From Spongospora subterranea (taxonomy: Eukaryota; Endomyxa; Phytomyxea; Plasmodiophorida; Plasmodiophoridae): a stretch of 32,653 nucleotides of DNA. The notes under the pieces are model-generated. The model saw nothing but the letters and a program-made list of their open reading frames with translations. It was not told where the DNA came from and did no database searches. Shown here piece by piece: positions 1-11,279 of this stretch (the stretch's first letter is position 1; every line of letters begins with the position of its first letter). The position numbers were made by a program, and so were the translations under genes. The stretch spans positions 1-32,653 of the forward strand of contig OUQQ01000169.1 of NCBI GenBank assembly GCA_900404475.1. Reading direction: 5' to 3'.

Positions 1-3000
1 ATATTGGATAATTATGGGGGAACCCCATTTCAGAGAATCGCCAGTAAAGTTGATCCAATTTCACCAAACATTTGCCAACAGGACAGAGGGAATGTTCATC
101 ACCGCACTACAAAACGTTTGATATCGACCACCAATACAGCGATGGGTCGACACTTCTCCTTGTTGCTGTTAGTCTTCATCGGCTGATCGTGATCTGTTAT
201 GGAAGTTGATCAGCCCGTCAATGAGACGGATTTGTTAGGAACGTGGTGGTCATTCTATTCTGCTGGATCGAGGCGCCAATCGTACTATTGCTGATAAATA
301 TGGGATTACAGCAGGGACATCGTGCAGCAATCTCTGACCCGTATAATGCTGAACTTCCTCATCTCAATATGGCCGATTGGAATCTCACAGCAAATGAACA
401 TATCATTGTTGATTATAGCTGGAGCGCGGCGCCAAGCGGTCAATAATCTGGATGTTTGGTATCTGCTCAAAATGAGGACCTGGCACATTCAAGTCGCTGA
501 TTTCATCTCACAGACAACGTTGGCACGTGCAGAATAAGTAATCTGAGGAACCATAAAGGCGAAACTGCTCTCTTTGTAGCCTTTTGTTTGCATTGGTTGG
601 CAAGGTTTACTGTCTGGCTCTGGACCGTCAATAATAATGTGCTTTTGGATCAGTCCCAGAATCGATTTTGTCCGACAAAAGTGCTGGCCCGATTTCAGCG
701 GATAACGATGGGAAGACACTCTTCGACACTCTGTACAAGTCTTTGAACACAGCCCTTTCGCATCGTGAACCGACGAAGAAACAACCGATTGTTGTACACA
801 GGTTCGTGATGAAAATATTCCTGCAATATGGCAACGTTCATCACAGGCATGCTGGCGATCGACTTACTAATTGTGTTTTACCAGCTCCGACCAAGTCGCG
901 ATGATTCCATGACCACTGCATCCACATGCTCTGTGTCATCGAATAAAGTCTCAGAAAACATTTGTTGGATGCTCATGAGCAGCGACGACGCGCCCTCTAA
1001 TATCGGGATTAGGGACATGTACCGGCCCACGTCCTTAAATTTGGGGTTTGGGACAATCAGGAACTCGCCATAACAAGAATGTGAAACTGATGACCAGCGC
1101 TATCAGAGCGAAACCCGTATGGTTGACGATCTGTCTGCGGTTCTCGATCAGTATCTGCAAAACAATGATTTCGATGAAATAATTCAGAAAGAGGGAACAA
1201 GTTCACATTATCAGCGATCGGGTCGATTTTTGATTTTGACTGACACGACCTTTCAAATGACACCCCAATTTATCATAAGAATTGATACGAAATACCGAAC
1301 CGAACAACGTTTCCCAATTCAACATTACACCTCACCACCGACCGATTGCCCGCAGTCCCGCACCCTCACACGCCGACCAGGCCGTGTTCAAATGCCGTGT
1401 TCAGTCAACGTAAACGCCCATCCGGTGTACAGTAAATCCACAGGGTCCACTTGTTTGTTACCACTGTCGGGCCAAACACCGCCCAAGTCGGTTGGCCAGT
1501 TGGCGCGCCTTCATTGTTCGCCAATAGCGCGGATTATCCGGTTGGGGCTCCGGTGTCCAGTATGGCTCGTTGCTGTTGCTGATTAATGCGGACAACATTT
1601 TCTGCTTGCCGAATCATTACCGCCACTCACGAACGTAATACAATCACGAGTTTAGGGCGTTTAGTTTGATACCAATAGCAAGGTATAGAGGATTGTGGCA
1701 TTTATCCAGACAATACAGTACCCTCATCAATTTTCGAGTTGACGATTGGGACATTTATTGTCCCTGTGTTGTCTCAATCTCCGTTTGATCGGCTGCAGAC
1801 TCCGACGGATCTGGAACGTTGATTCAGCAATACGTGGGGAATAATGTTTCGAGAATATCCACCTTCGCTCCGTCATGAGAGGCAGAATAGTCAGCATTTG
1901 TACACGCGTTGTTTCTATCAAGAACGGCAGTAAAACAACCTTGAACTCCTTTTAGTTCGTCGATTTGATGGATTCCATCAAGGGTAATACCGTACCGTAA
2001 CGACCTATGGCGCTCTCTCAAAATTGTCGATTACTCGGTAAGAGCTTCGCCCTGTTCATGAGTCATGACGTTAACCCCTGCAAATATCATATCGAATTGT
2101 TCTTAGGGTAATGGTGAAAAGCAATTGACAGAATCAGCGCGTCTTCAAATGCTCATTATTCTGACATCACACAGGGGAGCGAACCGCCATCTTTTATTCA
2201 CAAAAGTCCTTTTCCAGTGTTTCAGATCGGTCAAGACGTTGCAGCGGCATCGACCAATCGATATGTTGCCCTCTTCTTATTGTAGAATAATCTCTCGCTT
2301 AGGTGGGAACTGAGCTTCATGTGAGAGAACATACGAAAAACAGCTGAAATAAACGAAAAATACACTGAACAGACGAGGAACAGGTTGATGGCGTCCTCTT
2401 TGTGGACAAATGTAGAGTCTTGTGTATTGGGAATGATCCGGACGCGATCAACAATCTGATGCGCATTCGCAGGTGGGAGTGCTGATGAGTTCGACATTGA
2501 TCGGTGATTAAGGCCTGAACACGATTATTTGGGAGCACCATCCGATGGACCGCATCCCATATATAAGATGATACTAGTCGTGATGTCAAACTGTCGACTG
2601 CGATGGGAACAACTGCTGTCTTCAGTTTCCTGTTGTCCGAGTTCGCAGACAGGCACGCCATTGTGGTGAATGGGATGATTCGCTAGTTCAGCAGACTTAT
2701 ACCTAGAAAAGATAAAATGGCGTTTTGATCATAGCATAGCTCAACAGCTATTCGGTGGCGCTAAGACTGCAGAATCGTTTTCCCCTTGTACTGCGTTTGC
2801 AATGTTGTTGTTCCAATGTTTTCGTCGCAAGCTGGGATGCCAGCTGGGGGTCGCAGGTTTACATCCAACAACTGGAACGCACATTCGATACTCGTATTGT
2901 GCTGTAGAGGGTATTTGCGTCATATGGCCAAAACGCGATGAACTTATCAAGTTGAAAACGCTGCATCCGCGATCGACAGGCATCGCTATATTCACAGGTT

Positions 3001-4400
3001 CTTCAAGAAAGCCAATTTCCGCCACAGGAAGAAGCAGCTTCTACCATGGTTTGTGGCCTAGCAACAAAGGTTCAGGAGGAAGTCGGCATCGATAACAACA
3101 ACTTCATATAGCGCCATCACATGCCCTCTTCGCCGCAAATTTTTTTCACATATTTCCTGAATTTGGCTCTCAAAGAGTCTGACTACTTTCATTGTTGCCG
3201 CTCAAGAAGAGCAAATATGCCGATTGGCCATGGTTGGCATTGCCAAATTACACAATCAACTAAAAGGCAGGTTTGGGATCTTCAGTGGGTCTGGTGCACA
3301 ATCCGGCGAGCCACCGGTCGAGAACCAGTTCGAAACTAACTCAACCCGTTCAACCCTTTGGTGAACTTGCTTCACCCAGGTCTCCCCATTATGCTGTACC
3401 CCACAAGCAGTTTCGGTTTGAAAGAAACCGTGATCGTTTGAATCCTGTTGAAAACTCAGACAACGGGTCAAGACATCGATCCGGGACGTTTGACCTGGTC
3501 GTTGGGTTCGAGCTACCTGCGACATTAAATCACTCGCCAAATAGGCTGGCGCCAATAAAACCAACACTGTTATTCTGCTTGCTCGGTATATTCACTCGAT
3601 AGGGTTATTTAGTGATGATTATTGATGCATTACATGGGTAGATATCGGCAAGGTGTATTTTGGGGCCGATTTCAACGACAGTCCAGAATCGTTTGCTTCG
3701 AGAGCTCCCCATTACCGACGACGATGAAGGACTGATGACGCACAAGATGATGTCTGCGAAAATTCAATGATGAATTCAGAGTATTTCGTGGGGATCTGGC
3801 TTCACGCCGGTCTGGCCGACCACAAGCCCCAGCATGTTGAGCTTGCATTGCTTTTGACAAACCATTCTCAAAGCAGTGTTTCTGTTAGTGGTCGACTTGC
3901 ACCGCAAGGAGTTGAACGTCAATCAGCTGATCGCTGGTCTGAAGGAGTCGGCCACCGGAGACGTTCGAGTGAAAATCCGGAGCCCTACGATTGAAGTGAT
4001 CCAATGCGGCGTTGTTGATGTCGATCGTCAGCTCACAGGTTCGGAAATCGAGTGCTTATAACGCATCAGTGTTTTCTGCCAAAATTATTGAAGCAAGACG
4101 AGCGTGTTGCCAGCAGGACATGAAGTCGACCAACGGGATACCATTAGAGCCAATCCGGTCTTGGGTAGATACGGCATTGGGGCTGCAACGACAAAGGGCA
4201 CCAAGTTGAATGGGGACGATGGCGTAGGCAGAGTTCGGTCATAAAGAAGAGACGCCCGCAATGACCCAACTCAGACTATGTCCTCTTCCCGATTCAACTT
4301 GGTGTCCTTCGCCATTGCAGGTCCAACTTCGTATCTAACCAACACCTTTGTCATTCTGAAAGGTCCCACAGAGCGACCAAAGACGATATTTTTGTTGTCT
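1..4400. other. Region with no supportable gene (decayed sequence)
   Basis: Both strands hold only short open stretches with abrupt frame changes, and I could not chain them into a GT-AG spliced model that resembles a known family. The most coding-like pieces are a hydrophobic stretch near 828-900 (+), a TM-like stretch near 2330-2420 (-), about 3180-3350 (+), and about 3876-4061 (+), which encodes a stretch containing LNVNQLIAGLKESATGDV. A diverged inverted repeat (1824-1921 against 2125-2190) sits inside. The mix suggests eroded mobile DNA or dead genes, but fast-evolving intron-rich genes are not excluded. Confidence 0.5.
1824..2190. repeat. Diverged inverted repeat pair
   Basis: The minus strand from 1921 down to about 1860 aligns without gaps to the plus strand from 2125 to about 2187, at roughly 70% identity by eye. 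Shared stretches include CAAATGCT and TATTCTG. A third, weaker relative may lie near 640-720 (+). The copies look like remnants of one older repeated or coding element. I do not recognise the family. Confidence 0.4.
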
Positions 4401-4519
4401 TATGCCGAGCATGGGGACCAAATCAGCGAATACAGCCCGAGATAAAAACATGGACAAGGGAGATATCAGTGCAGTAATTGATCACATTGTTGACTATATT
4501 CTCAATATCAAACTAATAT

Positions 4520-4860
4520 TTCGCAGAATCGATGAGAGGCGCGAAAGCAACAATACCTGGTTGTCGTGGAAAACTGGTCAGACTGTCTGCTGCTTGCAGA
4601 GCGCTGGGTGGCTGTTTCAAAAAACCTCTCGCGCCGCAAAGATCACCTACAGAAAACTTCTGGCTTCGGATGGCCGAGACATTCAATGAAAAGAGCTCGG
4701 ATTCTTGTATGAAAGTTCCTCGGAAATTCCGAGCTATCCAGAATTCTCGTCATTTAATTACGACATCTTGCAGAAATGGCAATCAGTAACCAACAGCTTC
4801 AAGAGCCTACAATATTTTTCCAAGCAGTCGGATCTAAGCTGTGAACTTGTGACGGATTTA
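4520..4860 (+). pseudogene. SANT/Myb-like domain fragment, frame-broken
   Basis: One plus frame (about 4620-4710) encodes TENFWLRMAETFNEKSS. A second plus frame (about 4705-4850) encodes SSFNYDILQKWQSVTNSF followed by KSLQYFSK. Together they resemble the pattern 'FW..ia..Fn ... L..rW..i...v..f' of SANT/Myb-like DNA-binding domains, which are often carried by transposon-associated proteins. The two halves lie in different frames. No intron I tried restores one frame, so this is a frameshifted remnant or an unresolved exon junction. The assignment rests on this pattern only. Confidence 0.3.
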
Positions 4861-5174
4861 GTTGCCAAAGCATCTTGTCGCTGTCTTAGTAGAAATGGAA
4901 TGCGTTTTTGAGAATCGTTGGGAAGCCGTTGAAACACATTTGCTTTACATCCGGAAGGGACTACGAAAACAGAACTCTGTGATAGTCTTGGAGTCTCATG
5001 AAAGTAGTCGTTCAAGATAGTTTGGGACCCAGAGGCAAAACTGTTTCCTAGGCGAGAACCTCCTCGGCTGACAGCATTGTCGTCACCCAGACTACTCTCT
5101 AGACTGCCCATAATCTTATCTCTCTTCCTCCTCCATCGAATCACTGATCGTAATCGTCTCAATTGCAGCATCAT

Positions 5175-5969
5175 TATCTAAATGATTCAGTCTTCACTCG
5201 CGGTGGTGATTCGGGACACAGTCAGACCACATGTTCGTGTCATCAGTGCGACAGGAAGTCACAGGTGATCCCAGTCACACCAGTGCAACATAAAGTCAAA
5301 TCTTGAAGGATTATGACACCAGTAGACCACCAGTGCAGTGCAACAGCTAGTCGTTACCAGTAAAACACTGATGCTGTATTAGATCGTACGGAAATAAGAC
5401 CCATCTGATTTCACGCCTCGTGACGCAAATCATTCAAGGATATGACAGCAGTTTTGGAAAATAATGCCAATTACCGGCATTTATATTTTTTAGTCGTTAC
5501 GTAATCATTTGCAAAAATACTTTACTGTTTTTGCGCGTTTAATCATTATGTTGAGAGATCCAACACCAACTTTGTCATCCACGACGATAACCTAAACATG
5601 CCGAAACTTTGTGAATGTCTGATTTCTTATCGATGATGATAACTGTTTCGAACGCTAGCCTATGCGTGAATACTCACAATGGAAATGACTTTGAACTCGC
5701 CCTCCCAGTTTAAAACTTCAAGTGCGCGAACTGCACCGCCCCCCTGACACACGCAGACACGCTGACTGCTGGACATGCAGGTAGAGTACTCGAGTTGCAC
5801 CTGCACTCCTGCTTGGTATCGCTAACAAGTGTGTGTGTGGGGGCCGAGACGACTGGCCTGGTATCGTTAACTGCCTGCCTGTACAGTGCACGTTACTACA
5901 CTGTCCTGTCCTGAATTATCTCTTTTGCTCTTTGTCTATCTCTCTCTCTCTCTTTCTCTCATTTAGTGA
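5175..5969. other. Intergenic region with simple repeats
   Basis: I see no gene here. The left part (5210-5350) is rich in short CCAGT/CAGTG words. A GT run followed by G lies at about 5829-5843. A pyrimidine tract of mostly CT lies at about 5933-5960, directly before TTAG and the start codon at 5970. The tract plus TTAG resembles a 3' splice site, so a 5'UTR intron or a trans-splice acceptor is possible. Confidence 0.4.
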
Positions 5970-7317
5970 ATGGGATCATCATTATCCACATCAGATCATG
6001 AGATCGCCAATGATTTGGTTATTGACCTTAGAAATACTCCCCGAACCTCCCTCGACGCCGTTGTCACCCAGCTCATAGCCCTGGGCGAAAACCATCCTCA
6101 AAACGTCACTTTGATATCGGGTCAGTCCCGTTTTTCTTTAGCCTACATGGCTTGCCTATCTCCGTCTTCTCACTAATATTTGCCATTCTCAGGACCCGCC
6201 CGTATAGGCCCTGATGCAATCATTCGCCTATCGCGACTGATGAGGCAGCGCCCCTCTATGATTGCCGCCCTGTCCCTCACCCACCACCCCATATCGTCCT
6301 CTAATATCGCTGCCCTATCCCTCTCCCTATCCTCATTGTACACTCTGGATCTGGATAATGTCGTTGATCTTTTTTTCTCCCTTTCCGCATCTACTAATTC
6401 TTCATGTCCAGGCGTCTTTGTCCGAGTCCTGTTTATCATCACTTGGTCATGGTCTTCCTTCTGCTAATTTCCTATCAACACTGACCATCAATGATAACGC
6501 CAATAATCTGGAATCAGCTAATTTCACCATATTCATTGAGGGTGTACGATCATCAAATGTATTGATATCAGCTGGCTGAACGCCCATTTCTTCCTGACAA
6601 CACTACTAATTTTTCATTTTTCAAATCAAGGTGCTGAGGTTAGAAATGAAAGACAACAAGGTCCCTGATGTGGAGATGGCTGAAATTATACAAGGACTTA
6701 TCGGCAGCAGGATAGAGCACCTTGCTTTAGATGGGAATAGGATAGGTATTTGGGGTTCCAAGGCGTTATCCCAGTATCTCTCACTTTCTGAATCCAAGAT
6801 AAAAGTTCTGGGTCTTGCCAGAAACAGGTCGGGTATCCCCCTTGATCGCCTTCTCTGCTCATCATCATCTTCAGAATATGTCGTATCTCCTCTGCATCAA
6901 TAGCTGCCATGATCGTCCAGAATTGTCGCCTTCGAGAGCTTGATTTAACTGCTAATCCAATGTCAGACAGTGGAGTTAAACAGGTCCACAAACACCTGAT
7001 ATTAACATCGCCAACTACGTAAATTGATATGGTTCTTGAACCGCTGTAAATCAGGTTATTGACAGTCTGAGTACCAGCTCCTCTATTTTGGTGTTGACCC
7101 TGCCATTAGCCGAAATCAATCAGGGAAAAGATGTGCATTACGATAGCATCACGCATCTTCTGAACAGGTTATTTTTGTTGCGTCTTATCTGTCTTTTGTC
7201 TAATCATTTCGGTGTTCGCTTTTCAGGAATCGCCGTATATATGAGCGTCAACACAACTCAGGAAATGATGGTATTAACTATGACCTAGCTATGACAGAGA
7301 CATATTCTGCTGCTTAA
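5970..7317 (+). CDS. Leucine-rich-repeat protein, probably N-myristoylated
   Basis: Seven exons give a 324-residue protein: 5970-6120, 6193-6359, 6412-6558, 6631-6827, 6875-6983, 7055-7167, 7227-7317. All junctions are GT-AG and keep frame; introns are 47-72 nt. The body is an RNI/NLRC3-type leucine-rich-repeat array. Repeats such as HLALDGNRIGIWGSKAL, VLGLARNRI and ELDLTANPMSDSGVKQ recur with about 28-residue spacing, as expected for this ribonuclease-inhibitor-like subclass. The N-terminus MGSSLS fits a myristoylation signal (Gly2, Ser6), suggesting membrane attachment. No enzymatic domain or TM segment is visible. LRR proteins bind proteins, and the partner here is unknown. It converges on DRC2 with 70 bp between the stops. 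Confidence 0.85.
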
Positions 7318-7387
7318 CATTTTAAATCCCTATAATATATTATGATCCGCGCTCTTTCAACTCTAGTCGATGTTCTCTGAGCCTGAT

Positions 7388-8839
7388 TTAATATGTAGCC
7401 GTTTGGGCTGCATATGTTCTCATTATCATATCCCCTTCGATGATTGCTGGACGAGGATAATGACGTGGTGCCCTGGTCGCTAATTTGACGCCCGATCTGC
7501 CGTTGATAACTAGGAGAGGATTTGGCCCAATCACCGTCTCCTTCCCAATGTTGGTCCCTTCAAGGTATCCCATCAGCATATCCTTCAGTTTTCTGTTCTT
7601 TTGGATGAGCTCCTGTTTCGCCTTATTCGCATCTATGATATCCATCCGTGCCTCATTGTACAGGTCGATGAACGATCCAACAAGGCTCGAGTTCTCCATT
7701 GTAGCCCTCGACTTGTATTCACCGAACTCTTTTTCGTTTTGAGCCTTTTTCACCAGCGCGGCCAGTCGTAATATTCGCTGACATGTCTCTTCAGCTTGAT
7801 GTAGTCGCCCGGTTTGTGTTCGGGCAGATCTGGAGCAGTTTCTCAGCATGGATGACTCCTCTGATCGTATGCTCATGAACCGGCTATGCAGTCGCTGATA
7901 GTTCTTGAAGTGTGTGTCCTTCTCTTTTTGGAGCGATAACAGTCCTGACCTGCCCATATGGGTCATCCTGTTCAGCGCTTTTCTCCATTGCTGGATTGAG
8001 GCGCTGGTCCTCTCTATACTTTGAACCTGCCTCTCGATCAGTTCCGACATGTTGGTATCGCTCTGCTTCAGCGTCATGAACTCTTTACTCCTCTCCTCTG
8101 TCATATCGATATAGGACTGATGGGCCTCGTCGAACCGCTCCTCCAGTTTTTCAATCACCACGTTAGTTGAGACCTTCAGCATATGGATCACCTCCAGGTT
8201 CCGATTCCTCACCGCTTCTCTTTCAGTTTCATAGACTTGCACTTCCATTCCTGATCCAGTTGCCTCACTGGCCCATAGCTCGCTTATAGACGCTTTGCTC
8301 TCTTTCAATGTCTGTGCATGGGCAGCTTGAATGGCCTCCGCTTCAGCTTCCAGCTCGTTTTGCAATCCATTCACCATTTGTTCATAGCCATGTTTCATAT
8401 AGGTCATCGTCGACGTGAAAATCTCAACCAATCGCTCCATCTGGCGACAATTGCTGGATTGCCCATTGCACGATTTGTCCTCAATTAGCACAATTTCGTG
8501 CATCAATCGTGATTTGATCAAGGTCAACTCCTCAGCTTTGTTCATCATGTCATGGAACTTTATCTGAGTATCGTCCTGTAGTTCCACGGCCATTTTTTTT
8601 CTGAAAATTGTTCTCCAACGTTCGTTTGATTGACGTCTGAGCACTCTTTCGCTCGATCGGTTCTCATTCGTCATGATCTCTAATCTGTGTCGGATATCGT
8701 CTAGCACCCTCTTATCTTTCTCATATTTTTCCTTCACCATCTGTGACTCTACATCTGCCAAGTTCACCTCTGGTGTGGATTTAGCCGCTATTCCAGCACC
8801 TTTCAACGGTTTCCCTAGTTGAGCTCCACCTCGACCCAT
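7388..8839 (-). CDS. DRC2: Dynein regulatory complex subunit 2 (CCDC65)
   Basis: Uninterrupted 483-codon ORF, predicted coiled coil almost throughout, close to the roughly 480 residues of animal CCDC65. The family-defining ends are present: an N-terminal NERWRTIFRKK block (family 'W R T v l R') and a C-terminal LKDMLMGYLEG...NPLLVINGR block that matches 'LR.MLKQYLDG...NPLFIVN'. Internal YIDMTEERSKEF and ILRLAALVKKAQNEKEF also match. DRC2 pairs with DRC1 as the coiled-coil base plate of the nexin-dynein regulatory complex on axonemal doublets and is needed for flagellar motility. The gene has no intron, unlike most neighbours. The start at 8839 (MGRGGAQLG) is the only upstream Met in the frame that fits the family length. 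Confidence 0.93.
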   Translation of the reverse strand: MGRGGAQLGKPLKGAGIAAKSTPEVNLADVESQMVKEKYEKDKRVLDDIRHRLEIMTNENRSSERVLRRQSNERWRTIFRKKMAVELQDDTQIKFHDMMNKAEELTLIKSRLMHEIVLIEDKSCNGQSSNCRQMERLVEIFTSTMTYMKHGYEQMVNGLQNELEAEAEAIQAAHAQTLKESKASISELWASEATGSGMEVQVYETEREAVRNRNLEVIHMLKVSTNVVIEKLEERFDEAHQSYIDMTEERSKEFMTLKQSDTNMSELIERQVQSIERTSASIQQWRKALNRMTHMGRSGLLSLQKEKDTHFKNYQRLHSRFMSIRSEESSMLRNCSRSARTQTGRLHQAEETCQRILRLAALVKKAQNEKEFGEYKSRATMENSSLVGSFIDLYNEARMDIIDANKAKQELIQKNRKLKDMLMGYLEGTNIGKETVIGPNPLLVINGRSGVKLATRAPRHYPRPAIIEGDMIMRTYAAQTATY

Positions 8840-8946
8840 GTCGACTAAAAAATTTTAGAAGTTTGAGGGGGAGGGGGTTGTAAACGGTTTTGACAATATT
8901 TAAGAATTCTGTGAGAAACGACCGACCCGTACGTTGGTTTGACCCA

Positions 8947-9376
8947 TTATTTAACGAGAGTAGGGTTTGGTCGTGTACTTTGCTTGATGTTCCGATAATT
9001 CGCTACATCTGGCGAATATTCCTCACACCAATCGTCAATCCTATCAAGGAGTAATTGTTTTTTTTTTTCGATCTGTAAACGAATCTGGCGCGAATCATGA
9101 TCCTGGAGCCAAAGCAGGTATTGTTTGAAATACCCCCTTTCAGACGTGGCTGAAATTAGAGCAAATCTATAAACAAATCCACCGCAACAAATCTCAGGTT
9201 GGAACTGTATTAACCAGTTCATGAATTGAAGAAAATTTGAGTAAAAGTCTCCCAGGGCTTAATTTCAACGACTTTTTCGATTGCCAATACTTGGCTCGCC
9301 AAAAGAATGCCACAATAACACAAATAGGATACGACAGCCGCTCGGATATTTGATTACTACGGTTTATGGTCAACAT
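8947..9376 (-). CDS. Unresolved small gene, one TM segment likely
   Basis: On the minus strand the 3' part (about 9157 down to 8947) reads TSERGYFKQYLLWLQDHDSR, then a Lys-rich helical stretch, and stops at 8947. A natural AG lies just before it (intron about 9159-9220). The upstream frame that joins in phase encodes a hydrophobic segment, then KVVEIKPWETFTQIFF, but it meets an in-frame TGA two codons before the donor. Other frames lack the TGA but break phase. Either my junction is wrong, the gene is dead, or the TGA is read. I do not recognise the family. Confidence 0.3.
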
Positions 9377-9412
9377 CAGCTGCTACTAGAACGATCTTGA
9401 TATGTGTCAAGG

Positions 9413-9446
9413 GATTTCACAAACAGCAACTGCTGTTTGTGAAATC
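9413..9446. repeat. 16-bp perfect palindrome with 2-nt spacer
   Basis: Arms 9413-9428 (GATTTCACAAACAGCA) and 9431-9446 are exact reverse complements separated by AC. It lies in the gap between the minus-strand small ORF and the M50B gene. It could be a protein-binding dyad or a cruciform. No function is shown. Confidence 0.8.
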
Positions 9447-9794
9447 TCTCTGTGAATTTCAATTGTCATTGGGGGGTCAACACTGTAGAGTTATCTTAAC
9501 GTACAGACTTGCATCAACCTGTATGTTAAAATTACAGATTGAAGGGATATTTTTACTATCGCACCTGTTTGGCCATACTGGATAACCTGAGGGGGTGTTC
9601 TGGAAGGAAGGGAATGAGGAGCCCCTCCTGCCATATCGCTCGGTCCTCCCACACCCCTAACCTGAATCCAATGAGTCAATGCCCCACCTGATTCCAGATC
9701 ATATTTCCGGTTCACACCTAATCGACTGGTAAAGTTCCAATCCCTGAGTCGTTCCGTTCCCCCGTTCTTCCCCAGGTTTCTTACCCTGTTCGTG

Positions 9795-10529
9795 ATGCCT
9801 ACCCTCGACTTCACCCTCAGCACGTGCTGTGGTCGCAACGAATGGACTTTCCTGGGCGCGGTCTGTGCGTTCTCCTTGATCCAGATCTGCCTGTGGTCCT
9901 ATACAATCATCCGGCCCCTGAAGCTGTTCGCCGTCCTCATTCACGAGATGTGCCACGCTTTAGCCTGTCTGCTGACCGGCGGGAGCGTGAAAGGGATCGA
10001 GATCGGTTTGGACGAGGGCGGTGTGACCCGTTATATCGGCGGATGGCGAACAATGATTATCCCAGCTGGTTATACAGGGGGAGCTCTGGTTGGCGCCATT
10101 GGCATCGTGACCTCATCGAACCTGATCAGCAGCTATATAGCAAGCGGTCTGCTGACGTTGGGTCTCCTTGGGGCTCTCTACAGCTCCACCAACACCGTCA
10201 TCAGGTCTGTCATTATACCCTCAATCGTGATATTGGCCGGCTCGTTGGCTCTGTCGATCATGGACGTCATCCTCGTGAATCAGTGGCTGATTCTGTTCAT
10301 ATCTGTGTTCATCTGTATATTCTCCATATACGACATATTTGACGACACGATCCGCCGATCATTACTGGAATCTGATGCCGGCTCGTGTGCAGCATTATAC
10401 CCATGTTTACCTCCACGAGCTTGGGGGATTCTGTGGGCGATCGTGGCGGTTGCTCTGTTCGCAGCGGCCATATACATCGCCCTGATTATCCATCTCTATC
10501 AAGGCCCTGGATTCATCAGGATTAGATGA
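9795..10529 (+). CDS. M50B-like integral membrane zinc metalloprotease
   Basis: Intronless, 244 residues from the ATG at 9795. The protein is almost entirely membrane-spanning. Residues 50-54 form HEMCH, an HExxH zinc site inside or beside a TM helix, followed by ACLLTGG, a glycine-rich turn, and PAGYTGGALVGA. That order (HExxH...GG...PaGY.Gsal.Ga) is the signature of the peptidase M50B-like family, distant relatives of site-2 protease. At least five further hydrophobic helices follow. Family members are predicted intramembrane proteases, with substrates mostly unknown. It stands alone next to the transposon island, with no operon-like partner. The family call is firm and activity is inferred. 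Confidence 0.85.
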   Translation: MPTLDFTLSTCCGRNEWTFLGAVCAFSLIQICLWSYTIIRPLKLFAVLIHEMCHALACLLTGGSVKGIEIGLDEGGVTRYIGGWRTMIIPAGYTGGALVGAIGIVTSSNLISSYIASGLLTLGLLGALYSSTNTVIRSVIIPSIVILAGSLALSIMDVILVNQWLILFISVFICIFSIYDIFDDTIRRSLLESDAGSCAALYPCLPPRAWGILWAIVAVALFAAAIYIALIIHLYQGPGFIRIR

Positions 10530-11078
10530 TAATTCCCGCTTTTCTGCCTCATTATCTTTCCAACAATTCATTCAATTCGATAAAGCCAATCTATAAATCT
10601 GGTTCGGTAGTCATTCGATGCGTATTGTGAGTTGAAAACCCATGGTTTGATAAGATGGCGAAGAGGCAGTGACAAAATAGGAGAGATGACGCCTAGTTAT
10701 TGTTCCCGTTTTGTCCATTTCAGCAAATATATGTACTTACTTAAACGGGCAAAGTGTGTTCCCACCAACACCAACACGAATATAGATGTAATATCCTGAT
10801 TATCACCATCAAAGACAAACTCAGTGAAAATCAACAAAATCGTTCCCACAAAGAACGATATTTCTACAAATGGCGATGGAGTTGGACAGCAGTTACTTGG
10901 ACAAGCACTGACGTCGTCGTACGAATGCAGATAATTGTACTAAATGCAAATATAGCCATCATAGCGGGCATTGTGACAGAATTGATGGAACTGTTTCCAA
11001 AAAACAAAAAAACACGATCAATATGTAGGATGACGTGAAGAAGTAGAAGAAATAGCTAAATGGAAGAAGACGACGAGA
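10530..11078. other. Intergenic, left edge of transposon island
   Basis: There is no convincing gene. A short plus-strand stretch near 10920-10975 reads CTKCKYSHHSGHC, which resembles a retroelement Gag zinc knuckle but has one residue too few between the last His and Cys. It may be a decayed Gag piece linked to the adjacent Gypsy remnants. Confidence 0.3.
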
Positions 11079-11279
11079 TACAGCACGACACGTTCTTATC
11101 GTGATCCAGACTACTGAAGATGTTGGAAGACGAAAGATGTTGACAAGAATGTCCAGCAGGAAGTCATTCTTATCAGTACCGTCGGCCGAACATTCCGGCG
11201 TTGCGTCGAGAGTTCGTGCGGGCCCAATAGCGAGCCGAAGGCGCCAAGGAATATCGTTCTCCATGAACGGTGACAGTAC

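Noticed and set aside
2231..2497. 88-codon minus ORF with a TM-like segment (LFLVCSVYFSFISAVF)
   Set aside because: It cannot be extended by splicing into flanking coding sequence, and its frames break on both sides. It may be a relic but is not supportable as a gene.
4758..5174. 138-codon minus-strand ORF starting MMLQLRRLRSV
   Set aside because: It is antisense to the SANT-like stretch, has no family resemblance, and its Ser-rich composition could arise by chance. I could not prefer it over the plus strand.
9824..10342. 172-codon ORF overlapping the M50B protease in another frame
   Set aside because: It is Arg/His-rich shadow translation with no motif, while the protease frame has an intact HExxH and TM helices.
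10920..10975. Gag-like CCHC zinc knuckle (CTKCKYSHHSGHC)
   Set aside because: The spacing between the final His and Cys is one residue short of CX2CX4HX4C and no surrounding Gag sequence is readable. It is noted only as a hint.
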